Source: JBIOHJ01 sp044448905 (GTDB lineage Bacteria; Bacteroidota; Bacteroidia; AKYH767-A; OLB10). Taken from it: a stretch of 43,745 bases of DNA. The DNA lies in NCBI GenBank assembly GCA_044448905.1, contig JBIOHJ010000007.1, forward strand, positions 1 to 43,745, written 5' to 3'. Made by a program: the position numbers and the translations under genes. This document shows, piece after piece, positions 16,663-24,676 of this stretch. The first letter of the stretch is position 1. Every line of letters starts with the position of its first letter. The notes under the pieces are model-generated. The model was not told the DNA's origin. It was given only the letters and a program-made list of their open reading frames with translations, and made no database searches.

Positions 16663-17547
16663 TTATCCTTTCAGCGCTTCCGCCCCGCCAACAATTTCTA
16701 AAATTTCGCCTGTAATTGCTGCCTGACGCGCTTTGTTATATTGCAGGCGAAGCTCTTTTATCAGCTCACCGGCATTGTCGGTTGCTTTGCTCATGGCTGT
16801 CATGCGCGCACCGTGCTCGCTGGCGTGTGAATCTAAAAGCGCTTTGTACAATTGTGTTTTCAGCGATTTAGGAATAAGTTCCGAGACAATTTGAGCTTTG
16901 TCGGGTTCAAAAATATAATCAATGGATTTTGCTTTCTCGGTTTCCTTTTTTGCAGGAGGAGTAATAGGTAGCATTTGTTCAGTCTGCACATATTGTACAG
17001 CTGCATTTTTAAACTGGTTGTAAACCAAAATAACACGGTCAAAATTTGCCGATGCAAATTCTTTCATTATTTCTTCGGCAATCTTTGCTGTGTTTTCAAA
17101 ATTCAATTGATTAAAAATTTCGTTATGATGGCGGAGAAAAACATTTTTTTGTTTTGAGAAAAAATCGCTGCATTTTTTCCCGATGCATAAAATCTTTACG
17201 TTTCCTTCCTTAGCCTGTGTGTTATACGTATTATGAATAAGCCTGTTAACAGTACGTATGATAGTGGAATTAAAAGCCCCTGCTAATCCACGGTTGGAAC
17301 AAATTGCAACAATAAGAATTTTGTTGTCTTTACGAATTTTTGCATACGCACCTCCTTCTGATGCATCCACATTTCCTGAAAGATTTTCTAAAATTTCTCT
17401 CAGCTTATTTGCATAGGGGCGCAACCGAACAATGGCATCCTGCGCCCTTCGCAACTTTGCAGCCGAAACCATTTTCATGGCTTTGGTAATCTGTTGCGTT
17501 GAGTTGACAGATGCGATTCTTATTCTTACTTCTTTTAAACTTGCCAT
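16663..17547 (-). CDS. atpG: ATP synthase F1 subunit gamma
   Basis: This 294-residue central rotor shaft of F1 couples c-ring rotation to catalysis. The N-terminal helix has the conserved MASLKEVRIRIASVNSTQQI and TKAMKMVSAAKLRRAQ, and the C-terminal helix has MTAMSKATDNAGELI. Both are the gamma signatures. It is the last gene of the operon, 21 bp after atpA. atpD and atpC do not follow; mqnC lies convergent instead. This split arrangement is usual in Bacteroidota. Confidence 0.95.
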   Translation of the reverse strand: MASLKEVRIRIASVNSTQQITKAMKMVSAAKLRRAQDAIVRLRPYANKLREILENLSGNVDASEGGAYAKIRKDNKILIVAICSNRGLAGAFNSTIIRTVNRLIHNTYNTQAKEGNVKILCIGKKCSDFFSKQKNVFLRHHNEIFNQLNFENTAKIAEEIMKEFASANFDRVILVYNQFKNAAVQYVQTEQMLPITPPAKKETEKAKSIDYIFEPDKAQIVSELIPKSLKTQLYKALLDSHASEHGARMTAMSKATDNAGELIKELRLQYNKARQAAITGEILEIVGGAEALKG

Positions 17548-17568
17548 TTCTTCAATTCACGGTCACAA

Positions 17569-19149
17569 TTAAGATTTATACTTCCCGGACAATTCCTTCG
17601 CCAACTTCTCAATCTCCGCAAGCACTTCGTCTTTTAACTCCCCTTTTCTTAATGAATCGAGTGCGGGTTTGTGTTGTGCTTCCATGATGTTCAGAAAATC
17701 CTGTTCAAATTCACGGACACGTTTTACAGGAACATCTTTCAGAAATCCTTTTGTTCCGCAATAGATGATCGCAATTTGTTGTTCGACACGTAACGGTGAG
17801 TACTGTCCCTGCTTGAGCACTTCCACGTTGCGCGAACCTTTATCCAGCACAGCCTTTGTTGCAGCATCGAGATCGGAACCAAATTTTGAAAAGGCTTCCA
17901 GTTCACGGTACTGAGCCTGGTCTAATTTTAATGTCCCCGCAATTTTTTTCATTGACTTAATCTGTGCATTTCCACCCACGCGCGAAACTGAGATACCAAC
18001 GTTAATAGCAGGGCGAACACCGGCATTAAATAAATTCGCTTCAAGAAAAATTTGCCCATCGGTAATGGAAATAACATTGGTTGGAATGTATGCAGAAACG
18101 TCACCAGCTTGCGTTTCAATAATCGGTAACGCGGTTAACGAGCCTCCACCTTTTACTTTTCCTTTCAGTGATACCGGTAGGTCATTCATCTTTTGGGCAA
18201 TGTCATCAGAATTGATAATTTTTGACGCACGCTCCAGCAAACGAGAGTGCAGGTAAAATACATCACCCGGGTATGCTTCACGACCGGGAGGGCGTCTTAA
18301 TAACAAGGACACTTCACGGTAAGCAACAGCTTGTTTTGACAAATCATCATATATGATTAAAGCGGGGCGACCGGTGTCACGAAAATATTCTCCGATTGCA
18401 GCGCCTGCCATAGGTGCAAAAAACTGCATCGGTGCAGGGTCGGCAGCGGGAGCAGAAACCACAACAGTATAAGGCATGGCTCCGCGCTCTTCCAATATTT
18501 TTACAATGTTCGCAACGGTTGAGCCTTTTTGCCCTATTGCAACATAAATACAATAAACCGGCTTACCTGCCGCATAAAACTCTTTTTGATTAATGATGGT
18601 ATCAATAGCAACGGCTGTCTTCCCCGTCTGGCGATCACCAATGATTAATTCGCGCTGTCCTCTTCCAATCGGAATCATGGCATCAATTGCTTTAATTCCG
18701 GTTTGCAACGGTTCGTTAACGGGCTGACGGAAAACAACACCAGGCGCTTTCCTTTCAATAGGCATTTCGAGCAATTCGCCTTTAATGGGCCCCTTGCCGT
18801 CAACGGGAATTCCTAACGTATCTACAACCCGTCCGAGCATTCCTTCGCCAACGTTGATTGACGCAATTTTTCCAGTCCTCTTAACTGTATCTCCTTCTTT
18901 TATTTCGGTTGAATGGCCGAGCAATACCACGCCAACATTATCTTCTTCGAGGTTTAATACAATTCCGCGCAAACCATTGTCAAATTCAATCAATTCGCCC
19001 GACTGCACATTGTTTAATCCGTAAATACGCGCAATACCGTCACCTACCTGAAGCACGGTACCAACTTCTTCAAGCTCTGATGCGGTTTTGAAATTAGAAA
19101 GCTGTTGCCTGAGTATTGCTGAAATTTCTGCGGGTTTTATTTCTGACAT
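17569..19149 (-). CDS. atpA: ATP synthase F1 subunit alpha
   Basis: This 526-residue non-catalytic nucleotide-binding subunit belongs to the alpha3-beta3 hexamer. The Walker A motif GDRQTGKT is at 171-178, the IIYDDLSKQAVAYREVSLLLRRPPGRE region follows at about 265, and the arginine-finger region SVSRVGGNAQ is present. Length is a little above the usual 500-515. It lies between atpH (39 bp upstream) and atpG, in the order normal for F-type operons. Confidence 0.97.
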   Translation of the reverse strand: MSEIKPAEISAILRQQLSNFKTASELEEVGTVLQVGDGIARIYGLNNVQSGELIEFDNGLRGIVLNLEEDNVGVVLLGHSTEIKEGDTVKRTGKIASINVGEGMLGRVVDTLGIPVDGKGPIKGELLEMPIERKAPGVVFRQPVNEPLQTGIKAIDAMIPIGRGQRELIIGDRQTGKTAVAIDTIINQKEFYAAGKPVYCIYVAIGQKGSTVANIVKILEERGAMPYTVVVSAPAADPAPMQFFAPMAGAAIGEYFRDTGRPALIIYDDLSKQAVAYREVSLLLRRPPGREAYPGDVFYLHSRLLERASKIINSDDIAQKMNDLPVSLKGKVKGGGSLTALPIIETQAGDVSAYIPTNVISITDGQIFLEANLFNAGVRPAINVGISVSRVGGNAQIKSMKKIAGTLKLDQAQYRELEAFSKFGSDLDAATKAVLDKGSRNVEVLKQGQYSPLRVEQQIAIIYCGTKGFLKDVPVKRVREFEQDFLNIMEAQHKPALDSLRKGELKDEVLAEIEKLAKELSGKYKS

Positions 19150-19188
19150 TGTTTAGATTATTAGGAAATTAGGAAATTTAATTGTGCA

Positions 19189-19746
19189 TTAAAAGTCTTT
19201 AATATATAAATTTTCTTTGAAGGTTCTTTTTAGTTTGTTGATTTTTGTTTTGATGCTTGTATCGTCTTGTTTGTCTTCAACAGTTAAAATGTATCCGCCA
19301 ATAATATCTGCATTAACTTTTTCGTGAAGTTCCACCTCACTGTGGGTATAATTTTTTATTACTTCCAATACATTGTTACGAAGACTTTCATCGAGCGGAG
19401 CAGCAGTGATTATTTCTGCCGTTTTAATTTCTTTAATTTTTTTATACTGGCTTACAAAAGAGCTCGCAATTTCAGGAAGATACATCTCACGTCTTTTATT
19501 AGTAATGATACTCATAAACTGCATGGTGATTTCGCTAACCTTATCGCCAAATAAACTTTTTAATATCGAGAGTTTTTTATCTGATTTAATAATTGGATTT
19601 TGGAGTACTAGCAACAGCTCGCGGCTTGCTTTACATGAATCGTTAATCAATTTCATATCGGCAAAAACATTTTCGAGCGAGTTTTGTTCAACTGCAAGGT
19701 CAATGATTGATTTTGCGTACCGTGAGGCTACTTTTAATCCTTTCAT
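19189..19746 (-). CDS. atpH: ATP synthase F1 subunit delta
   Basis: This 185-residue peripheral-stalk protein joins the b subunits to the top of F1. The family pattern is seen at the N-terminus (VASRYAKSIIDLAVEQN), in the middle (LLLVLQNPIIKSDKK) and at the C-terminus (VNADIIGGYILTVEDKQDDTSIKTKI), where GGYILTVED plus D-S replaces the usual G-x-x-I-R-I-x-D pattern. The start is one base after the atpF stop. Sequence is divergent, as is usual for delta. Confidence 0.92.
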   Translation of the reverse strand: MKGLKVASRYAKSIIDLAVEQNSLENVFADMKLINDSCKASRELLLVLQNPIIKSDKKLSILKSLFGDKVSEITMQFMSIITNKRREMYLPEIASSFVSQYKKIKEIKTAEIITAAPLDESLRNNVLEVIKNYTHSEVELHEKVNADIIGGYILTVEDKQDDTSIKTKINKLKRTFKENLYIKDF

Positions 19747-19747
19747 T

Positions 19748-20245
19748 TTATTTTACAAATTCTGCTTCTTTCAAATAGGCTTTTACTAATTCCCGTTGTT
19801 TTTCGGCTGAAGAAAGTTCTTCTTTCAAAATCTTTTCGGCAATCTCCAACGAAAGAACAGCAACCTGGTTTTTAAGTTCGGTGATAGCTGCCATTTTTTC
19901 GTTCTGAATTCCTTCGCGAGCAATTTTTATCAAGCGGTCGGCTTCTTCGGTGGCTTTTGTTCTTGCTTCATTAATAATTGAGTCTTTAGCGTCACGCGCT
20001 TCCTTTAAAATAATATCGCGGTCATTGCGCGCCTGGGCAAGAATTTTTTCATTGTCTGATTTCAGGTTTGCCATTTCTTCTTTGGCTTTCCTTGCGGCAT
20101 TCAAAGCATCCGAAATGGAATCTTCACGCTCTTTAAGCGATTTTAAGATGGGTTTCCATGCATATTTTTTCAGCAGTATAAGTATGAGGCTGAACGAAAC
20201 AAGCATCCAGAATAATAACCCGATGTCAGGTGTTACTAATTTCAT
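19748..20245 (-). CDS. atpF: ATP synthase F0 subunit b
   Basis: This 165-residue stator subunit has one N-terminal membrane helix (about 5-26, LLFWMLVSFSLILILLKKYAWKP) and a long alanine/lysine/glutamate-rich coiled coil to the C-terminus. WKPILKSLKEREDSI is the usual b-subunit junction. It is separated from atpE by 110 bp containing an unusual pair of interleaved inverted repeats, and is one base from atpH. Confidence 0.95.
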   Translation of the reverse strand: MKLVTPDIGLLFWMLVSFSLILILLKKYAWKPILKSLKEREDSISDALNAARKAKEEMANLKSDNEKILAQARNDRDIILKEARDAKDSIINEARTKATEEADRLIKIAREGIQNEKMAAITELKNQVAVLSLEIAEKILKEELSSAEKQRELVKAYLKEAEFVK

Positions 20246-20268
20246 GGTATTTAGTGATTTGGTGATTA

Positions 20269-20350
20269 AGGTAATTAAGATAGTTGAGGAAAATATGGTA
20301 ATTGTATTTTAACAATTGCCTTAATTACCTATCTACCCAATTACCATATT
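20269..20350 (-). repeat. Interleaved inverted repeats between atpE and atpF
   Basis: Two stems are possible in the transcript. Arm A 20292-20304 pairs perfectly with 20338-20350 (13 bp, AATATGGTAATTG). Arm B 20269-20279 pairs perfectly with 20320-20330 (11 bp, AGGTAATTAAG). The arms alternate along the DNA (B, A, B', A'), so the stems can form a pseudoknot or exclude each other. Arm A' begins 6 nt after the atpE stop codon. The GGTAATTA word recurs four times, suggesting a repeat-derived element. Confidence 0.75.
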
Positions 20351-20355
20351 ATAAA

Positions 20356-20607
20356 CTACGCAAGACCGACAATAAATGCCAATGCTACTGCCGCAAGCGC
20401 AACTCCTTCTACAAGAGCTGCCGCAACGAACATGTTGGCAACAAGGTCGCCTTTCATTTCGGGCTGGCGCGCCATAGATTCAAGAGCGCTTCCGCCAATG
20501 CGTCCAATTCCGATACCCGCCCCGATTGCAGCTAACCCGGCACCTACTACTGCTCCTGCTTTCGCAACAGCTACATCTGCTAATAAAATGGTTAATAATG
20601 AAGTCAT
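20356..20607 (-). CDS. atpE: ATP synthase F0 subunit c
   Basis: This 83-residue proteolipid forms the membrane rotor ring. There are two helices: the first with the glycine-rich packing GAGLAAIGAGIGIG (about 22-35), the second with the ion-binding carboxylate Glu67 (ALVEGVAL). The polar loop RQPE (47-50) is intact. The residue after Glu67 is Gly and no helix-1 Gln is in the sodium-ligand position, so proton coupling is more likely than sodium; this is an inference from known c-ring motifs. It is 41 bp downstream of atpB. Confidence 0.95.
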   Translation of the reverse strand: MTSLLTILLADVAVAKAGAVVGAGLAAIGAGIGIGRIGGSALESMARQPEMKGDLVANMFVAAALVEGVALAAVALAFIVGLA

Positions 20608-20648
20608 AGATTTATTTTTTAAGAGTTATAATTTTTATTTTTTAAAGA

Positions 20649-21764
20649 TTAATGATGTTCGTGTTTATGTTCATGTTCCACCAATGCCATTCCAAAATAA
20701 ATGGCGGAGAGGAATGTAAATACAAATGCCTGTAAAAATCCCACAAGCAATTCAAGCGCATTAATAAATATGGTAAATGCCACAGCAGGAATTGCAGTCC
20801 CCAGCCCGGCACCTGTTGAAGCCTGCCCGGCAACGAATATCAGGCAGAAGAATACCAGGATTACAATATGCCCCGCCATAATATTTGCAAATAACCGCAC
20901 CATTAATACAAACGGCTTAAGAAAAATTCCAAGCACTTCGAGCAATGTGATTATCGGCAGCACATAAAACGGAACTCCCGGCATGGCAAAAATGTGCCGC
21001 CAGTAATTTTTATTTCCATTGTACAGTGTTATTGCAAGGGTAAACAATGCCATTACCAATGGAACGGCTATGTTACCTGTTACGTTTGCTCCACCCGGGA
21101 AAATCGGAATTAACCCTAACAAATTATTTATCCAGATGAAAAAGAAAATGGTAAGCAGGTAAGGCATAAAGCGCGCATGATGCTTTTCACCGATAGCTGC
21201 TTTTGCAATATCATCGCGAACAAACATTATAATAGGCTCGATGGCATTTTGTAATCCGGTTGGAGCGCTATCCTTATTTCTTACATAGCTTTTTGCAACC
21301 GAAATAAAAACAATAAGAATAATTGCAACAGCAATAAACATTGCAAATACATTCTTCGTAATTGATAAATCATAAAATTTTGAACCGTCCTCTGAAATAA
21401 TTGTTCCCTCTTCCAATTTGTATCCCTCATAAGATGCATGACCATGTTCGAACCGGCTTGATAAAAAACAACTAAGCCCTTTCTCCTTATTAAAGATGAT
21501 AACAGGTAATGGAATCGAAACCGGATGTTCATGACTTCCCCACAAATGCCATTCGTGTGAATCACTGATGTGCTCCATAACCAGTTTCCCCGGATTAAAA
21601 GCGTTGTGTAAACCTTCCGAATGTTCGGTTTCTGTAACCGAAGAATCAATAACAACATTTTCCGGGTAGGAGGCTAATGCAAAAGCAGTCAATCCAGTGA
21701 AAAAAACTGAAATGAAAACAAATTTGTAAACGATTGATTTGACTTGACTTAAACTACAATTCAT
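20649..21764 (-). CDS. atpB: ATP synthase F0 subunit a
   Basis: This 371-residue subunit a forms the proton half-channels next to the c-ring. The essential arginine is Arg290 in LMVRLFANIMAGH; NNLLGLIP near 213-220 and the C-terminal helix pair LELLVGFLQAFVFTFLSAIYFG are conserved. It has a roughly 130-residue N-terminal extension, with a likely signal peptide (about 1-31) and a His-rich stretch (about 64-110). The protein also ends in a His-rich tail (EHEHKHEHH). Such extensions are common in Bacteroidota AtpB. It is first in the core operon, with an exact -7 box 28 bp upstream. Confidence 0.95.
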   Translation of the reverse strand: MNCSLSQVKSIVYKFVFISVFFTGLTAFALASYPENVVIDSSVTETEHSEGLHNAFNPGKLVMEHISDSHEWHLWGSHEHPVSIPLPVIIFNKEKGLSCFLSSRFEHGHASYEGYKLEEGTIISEDGSKFYDLSITKNVFAMFIAVAIILIVFISVAKSYVRNKDSAPTGLQNAIEPIIMFVRDDIAKAAIGEKHHARFMPYLLTIFFFIWINNLLGLIPIFPGGANVTGNIAVPLVMALFTLAITLYNGNKNYWRHIFAMPGVPFYVLPIITLLEVLGIFLKPFVLMVRLFANIMAGHIVILVFFCLIFVAGQASTGAGLGTAIPAVAFTIFINALELLVGFLQAFVFTFLSAIYFGMALVEHEHKHEHH

Positions 21765-21791
21765 CCTGCTAAAGGTCTTTTAAAAGGAGCG

Positions 21792-21799
21792 CAAAGATA
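21792..21799 (-). promoter_or_regulatory. -7 promoter box of the atpBEFHAG operon (TATCTTTG)
   Basis: TATCTTTG on the minus strand is an exact TAnnTTTG match, giving a start near 21785 and a leader of about 20 nt before the atpB ATG. It indicates that the core operon can be transcribed independently of the two small upstream assembly genes. Confidence 0.6.
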
Positions 21800-21865
21800 A
21801 AATTTTAAAACTCAATTAAAAGCACAAACTTGTTTTTTCTATACAGGACTTCCTAACTGTTTTTA

Positions 21866-22297
21866 TCAGTTAGTTTTTGCTCCATTTTCGTTTACTGAAA
21901 CAGGTAATTTGCTTTTAAAATGTGAATAAACCACTGAGACTTCAAAAGCAGTAAACAAAATGTAAATCGCAAAAAAGTTGCAGATAAAGGCAATGGCGTT
22001 ATCCGAATTATAGAAAGCATAAAGAATTATTACTGCCAGGTAAAGAAAAAGTTTTAAAGCCGTGGCAATCATATAATACGAAACAAAACTGCGGTTACTT
22101 TTTGAGAAAGTGAACAGCAGGCCACAATGAAATAAACAAGTAATTAAAAAAAAGAAGACAAACAGATAGTTCGTGTTTTCGAAATGAAATTTTTGAGGCA
22201 CATAACCTTTTACCAACAAATAAAAACAATAAATAATTATTGTAAATATCGAGACCTTGATTAAAAAACCGCTAAGCTTTTGTTTCATGCCATTCAA
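21866..22297 (-). CDS. Small polytopic membrane protein, AtpI-like position
   Basis: This 143-residue protein has about four hydrophobic helices (about 11-29, 43-62, 72-93 and 102-122), and its first helix is followed by KGYVPQKF. It lies directly upstream of atpB and downstream of an AtpZ-like gene, the place of AtpI/assembly genes in Bacteroidota ATP synthase operons. Sequence similarity to AtpI is not obvious to me by eye. The role in F0 assembly is an inference from context. Two ATGs (22297 and 22288) are possible starts. Confidence 0.65.
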   Translation of the reverse strand: MNGMKQKLSGFLIKVSIFTIIIYCFYLLVKGYVPQKFHFENTNYLFVFFFLITCLFHCGLLFTFSKSNRSFVSYYMIATALKLFLYLAVIILYAFYNSDNAIAFICNFFAIYILFTAFEVSVVYSHFKSKLPVSVNENGAKTN

Positions 22298-22339
22298 TAA
22301 ATATCCAATGCGAAAGTAAAATTAAAACCCTGAAAAAAA

Positions 22340-22576
22340 CTATTTATTCTTTTTCAAAAAATCTTTTATTGCAAAATAAATTGCAAAGAACACCCCTGAG
22401 AGCGCCAGTGAAGCCGTAATAACAGGTTTAGTTTTAAAATATTCATCCAGTTTAAGACCGGCATATGAAAAGCCAAAAATTATTGCTGCCATTTGGAATA
22501 CCATGGCAGAATATTTTGCATACGTATTAAGCGGATTTTTCCTGGAGTTGCTGGATTTGGGCTGGCTTGTCTCCAT
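22340..22576 (-). CDS. AtpZ/AtpI-like F0F1 assembly protein
   Basis: This 78-residue protein has two hydrophobic helices: KYSAMVFQMAAIIFGFSYAG (about 21-40), then KLDEYF, then a second at about 53-70. The pattern of a helix, GxKLDE and a second helix is that of the AtpZ (putative F0F1-ATPase subunit) family. AtpZ/AtpI are thought to help c-ring assembly and cation handling. The ATG lies 50 bp inside the end of the upstream bactofilin gene in another frame. No other ATG lies between it and Met25, and the family normally has an N-terminal arm before KYS, so I accept the overlap. Confidence 0.78.
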   Translation of the reverse strand: METSQPKSSNSRKNPLNTYAKYSAMVFQMAAIIFGFSYAGLKLDEYFKTKPVITASLALSGVFFAIYFAIKDFLKKNK

Positions 22577-22964
22577 ACTTAATATCTTTTACCGCAGGAC
22601 CCATATTGCAATTGCCCGTAAAAGCCGCACCTACTTCAACTACAAGTTTGCCTGTATGAATGTCGCCATTTATAACAGCAGTTGATTTTAAGAAAAGCAT
22701 CTCGGCAACCACTGTTTTTCCTTTTACAGCACCCGAAACATCAGCATTCTGGCAAAAAATATCGCCTTCAATTTTTCCGGTCGAACCGACAACAATTTTA
22801 GACTTGGAATTTACGGAGCCTTTTACAGTTCCGTCAACACGGATATCGCCATTTGACCTTATTTCTCCCTCAATTGTAGTTCCTGCTCCTATAAGATTAA
22901 TGGATGAAGATGTGGTTTCGCTGGGTTTTGCAACCTCTTTGTTTTTTTTAATTTGCTCAAACAT
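22527..22964 (-). CDS. Bactofilin
   Basis: This is a 145-residue polymer-forming cytoskeletal protein. A short disordered N-terminus is followed by the right-handed beta-helix: SINLIGAGTTIEGEIRSNGD, then RVDGTVKGSV, VGSTGKIEGDI, ADVSGAVKGK, INGDIHTGKLVVEV and AAFTGNCNM (about residues 21-122). The regular G-x-I/V-x-G spacing is the bactofilin signature. Bactofilins form filaments at the membrane and often scaffold wall enzymes. Its placement directly upstream of the ATP synthase accessory genes is an operon-like arrangement: 50-bp overlap, same strand, promoter box at 23001-23008. Confidence 0.92.
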   Translation of the reverse strand: MFEQIKKNKEVAKPSETTSSSINLIGAGTTIEGEIRSNGDIRVDGTVKGSVNSKSKIVVGSTGKIEGDIFCQNADVSGAVKGKTVVAEMLFLKSTAVINGDIHTGKLVVEVGAAFTGNCNMGPAVKDIKYGDKPAQIQQLQEKSA

Positions 22965-23000
22965 GATTAATGAATTTTAATGGTTTTAAAACAAGAAAGA

Positions 23001-23008
23001 CAAAAGTA
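23001..23008 (-). promoter_or_regulatory. -7 promoter box of the bactofilin gene (TACTTTTG)
   Basis: An exact TAnnTTTG match on the minus strand, 37 bp upstream of the ATG at 22964, preceded by T-rich DNA at -33. It may also drive the two downstream ATP synthase accessory genes. Confidence 0.5.
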
Positions 23009-23085
23009 TTAATTATTCTTTACGAAAAAAACCTTTGCCGGGTTGCAAAGTTGTATAATAGTTCAAACAATATTGATTCTGAATG

Positions 23086-23619
23086 TTATTCCCTCACTTC
23101 TTCAATTGTAAAATTATTTGTACCAGCAGATTGTTTTATCAGAAATGTTTTATATGCTTTTATAATCAAGCGTGTAGAGACGCGGTTGAGTTGAACAAAA
23201 GAAATGTTCAGTTCAAAATTTTTGTTTTTTTTATTAAGTTTTACTTCTGCACTTTCTATAGTGCAATTATAATCGCTGTTGCAATCAACAAATAGCATTT
23301 GCTGTAAATATTTTTTTGAAGTCTCGCTTTCGGGAATTAAAATTCCAGCATCAATGCATTGTTTGCCTTTTGAATTTTCATTTGTGGAATCTTTAACCAA
23401 CTTTTTATAGAAGTAAACTATCTTTTTTCCGGGTGAATTAAATTTATGTTCTGTTACAGCTATTTCAAGTACACTACCTGTCGGCATTGCCCTTTTTATG
23501 AAATCTTCTTTCGATTCGCCCGAATTTCTTTCAAGAGTTTGCGATTGGCAAGCATAGTTAATAAACAAAAGAAAACATAATAATATGTTTTTTCTTTTCA
23601 CTAAAAAATTAAAAATCAT
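23086..23619 (-). CDS. Hypothetical exported protein, 177 aa
   Basis: The N-terminus has a basic patch (KRKN) and a hydrophobic run ending in INYACQSQ, which looks like a lipoprotein signal with Cys24 as the lipidated residue. The mature part is mixed alpha/beta with two cysteines in DCNSDYNC and no family I recognise. The start overlaps the kdsD stop by 4 bp (ATGA), so it is translationally coupled to kdsD. No function is proposed. Confidence 0.65.
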   Translation of the reverse strand: MIFNFLVKRKNILLCFLLFINYACQSQTLERNSGESKEDFIKRAMPTGSVLEIAVTEHKFNSPGKKIVYFYKKLVKDSTNENSKGKQCIDAGILIPESETSKKYLQQMLFVDCNSDYNCTIESAEVKLNKKNKNFELNISFVQLNRVSTRLIIKAYKTFLIKQSAGTNNFTIEEVRE

Positions 23620-24581
23620 ACAAGCCCTTCCCTTAACAAATCATGCAAATGCACAAAGCCAAGAAATTTCTGATTATGTGCAACCACCACCTGGGTTATG
23701 TTGTGCTGTTTCATCAGCTGAAGCGCATCAATAGCCATCATGGACTTGTCAACTGTTTTAGGCTTTTTATTCATAATGTCTTTTGCCTGTAGTCCATCTA
23801 TTGATTTTTTATTTTGAAGCATCCTTCGCAAATCGCCATCGGTAATAATTCCCACAAGTTTATTTTTATCAATGACCGCAACTGCCCCCAAGCGTTTTGA
23901 AGAAATTTCAAGAATAACTTTATTGACAGTTGCCGATGGATTTACTTTTGGCTTTGCGTTGCTCGGATACAAATCCGAAACTCTGAGATATAATTGTTTA
24001 CCTAATGCACCTCCGGGATGATATCTTGCAAAATCGGTTTTGGAAAATCCCCTGCATTGAAGAAGGCAAACTGCCAGGGCATCACCCAGCGCCAACTGGG
24101 CGGTAGTGCTGCTGGTAGGCGCGAGGTTCATGGGGCAGGCTTCAGCTTTTACGGCTGAATTTAAAATAACATCGGCATGTTTTGCAAGGTATGATTTTTC
24201 ATCGCCAACCATTGCAACCAGTTTATTGTTGCTATTTTTAAGTAATGGAACTAAAATTTTTATCTCAGATGTATTGCCGCTGTTCGAAATGCACAATACT
24301 ATATCTTCACGCTGAATAATTCCCAAATCTCCATGCACTGCATCGGCAGCGTGCATGAAAACGGAAGGTGTGCCCGTGCTGTTAAATGTAGAAACAATTT
24401 TTTGCGCTATGATGGCGCTTTTACCTATGCCGGTAACAATCACCCTTCCTTTTGAAAAAAGAATTACCTTTACACACGCTATAAAACTCTTGCCGATTTG
24501 TTTTCTTAATTGTGCAACAGCGTCTGCCTCTGTATCGAGAGTTTTTAGAGCCAGTAAAATAATTTCCTTATCTTGTAGCAA
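23616..24581 (-). CDS. kdsD: Arabinose-5-phosphate isomerase (SIS plus two CBS domains)
   Basis: This 321-residue enzyme converts ribulose-5-phosphate to arabinose-5-phosphate, the first step to Kdo for lipopolysaccharide. The SIS domain (about 35-165) has GRVIVTGIGKSAIIAQKI, TPSVFMHAADAVHGDLG, SNSGNTSEI and the serine/threonine-rich LAPTSSTTAQLALGDAL. HPGGALGK (about 188-195) is the family link. Two CBS domains follow (about 205-320, with GIITDGDLRRML and QVVVAHNQKFLGFVHLHDLL). The KpsF/GutQ/KdsD paralogues cannot be separated by motif. The first gene of a short operon with the 177-aa exported protein. Confidence 0.93.
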   Translation of the reverse strand: MLQDKEIILLALKTLDTEADAVAQLRKQIGKSFIACVKVILFSKGRVIVTGIGKSAIIAQKIVSTFNSTGTPSVFMHAADAVHGDLGIIQREDIVLCISNSGNTSEIKILVPLLKNSNNKLVAMVGDEKSYLAKHADVILNSAVKAEACPMNLAPTSSTTAQLALGDALAVCLLQCRGFSKTDFARYHPGGALGKQLYLRVSDLYPSNAKPKVNPSATVNKVILEISSKRLGAVAVIDKNKLVGIITDGDLRRMLQNKKSIDGLQAKDIMNKKPKTVDKSMMAIDALQLMKQHNITQVVVAHNQKFLGFVHLHDLLREGLV

Positions 24582-24639
24582 ATTATTAAAAATTTGTTTT
24601 AGTATTGAATTGAAAAAAAGTTTATATCTTTAGGCTTGA

Positions 24640-24647
24640 CAAAAATA
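24640..24647 (-). promoter_or_regulatory. -7 promoter box of kdsD (TATTTTTG)
   Basis: An exact TAnnTTTG match on the minus strand, 59 bp upstream of the kdsD ATG in the kdsD/recQ divergent region. On the plus strand TATCTTTA (24625-24632, 7 of 8) is a weaker candidate for recQ. Confidence 0.45.
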
Positions 24648-24676
24648 TCAAAATAGAATCAATGTAATTTTAAAAA

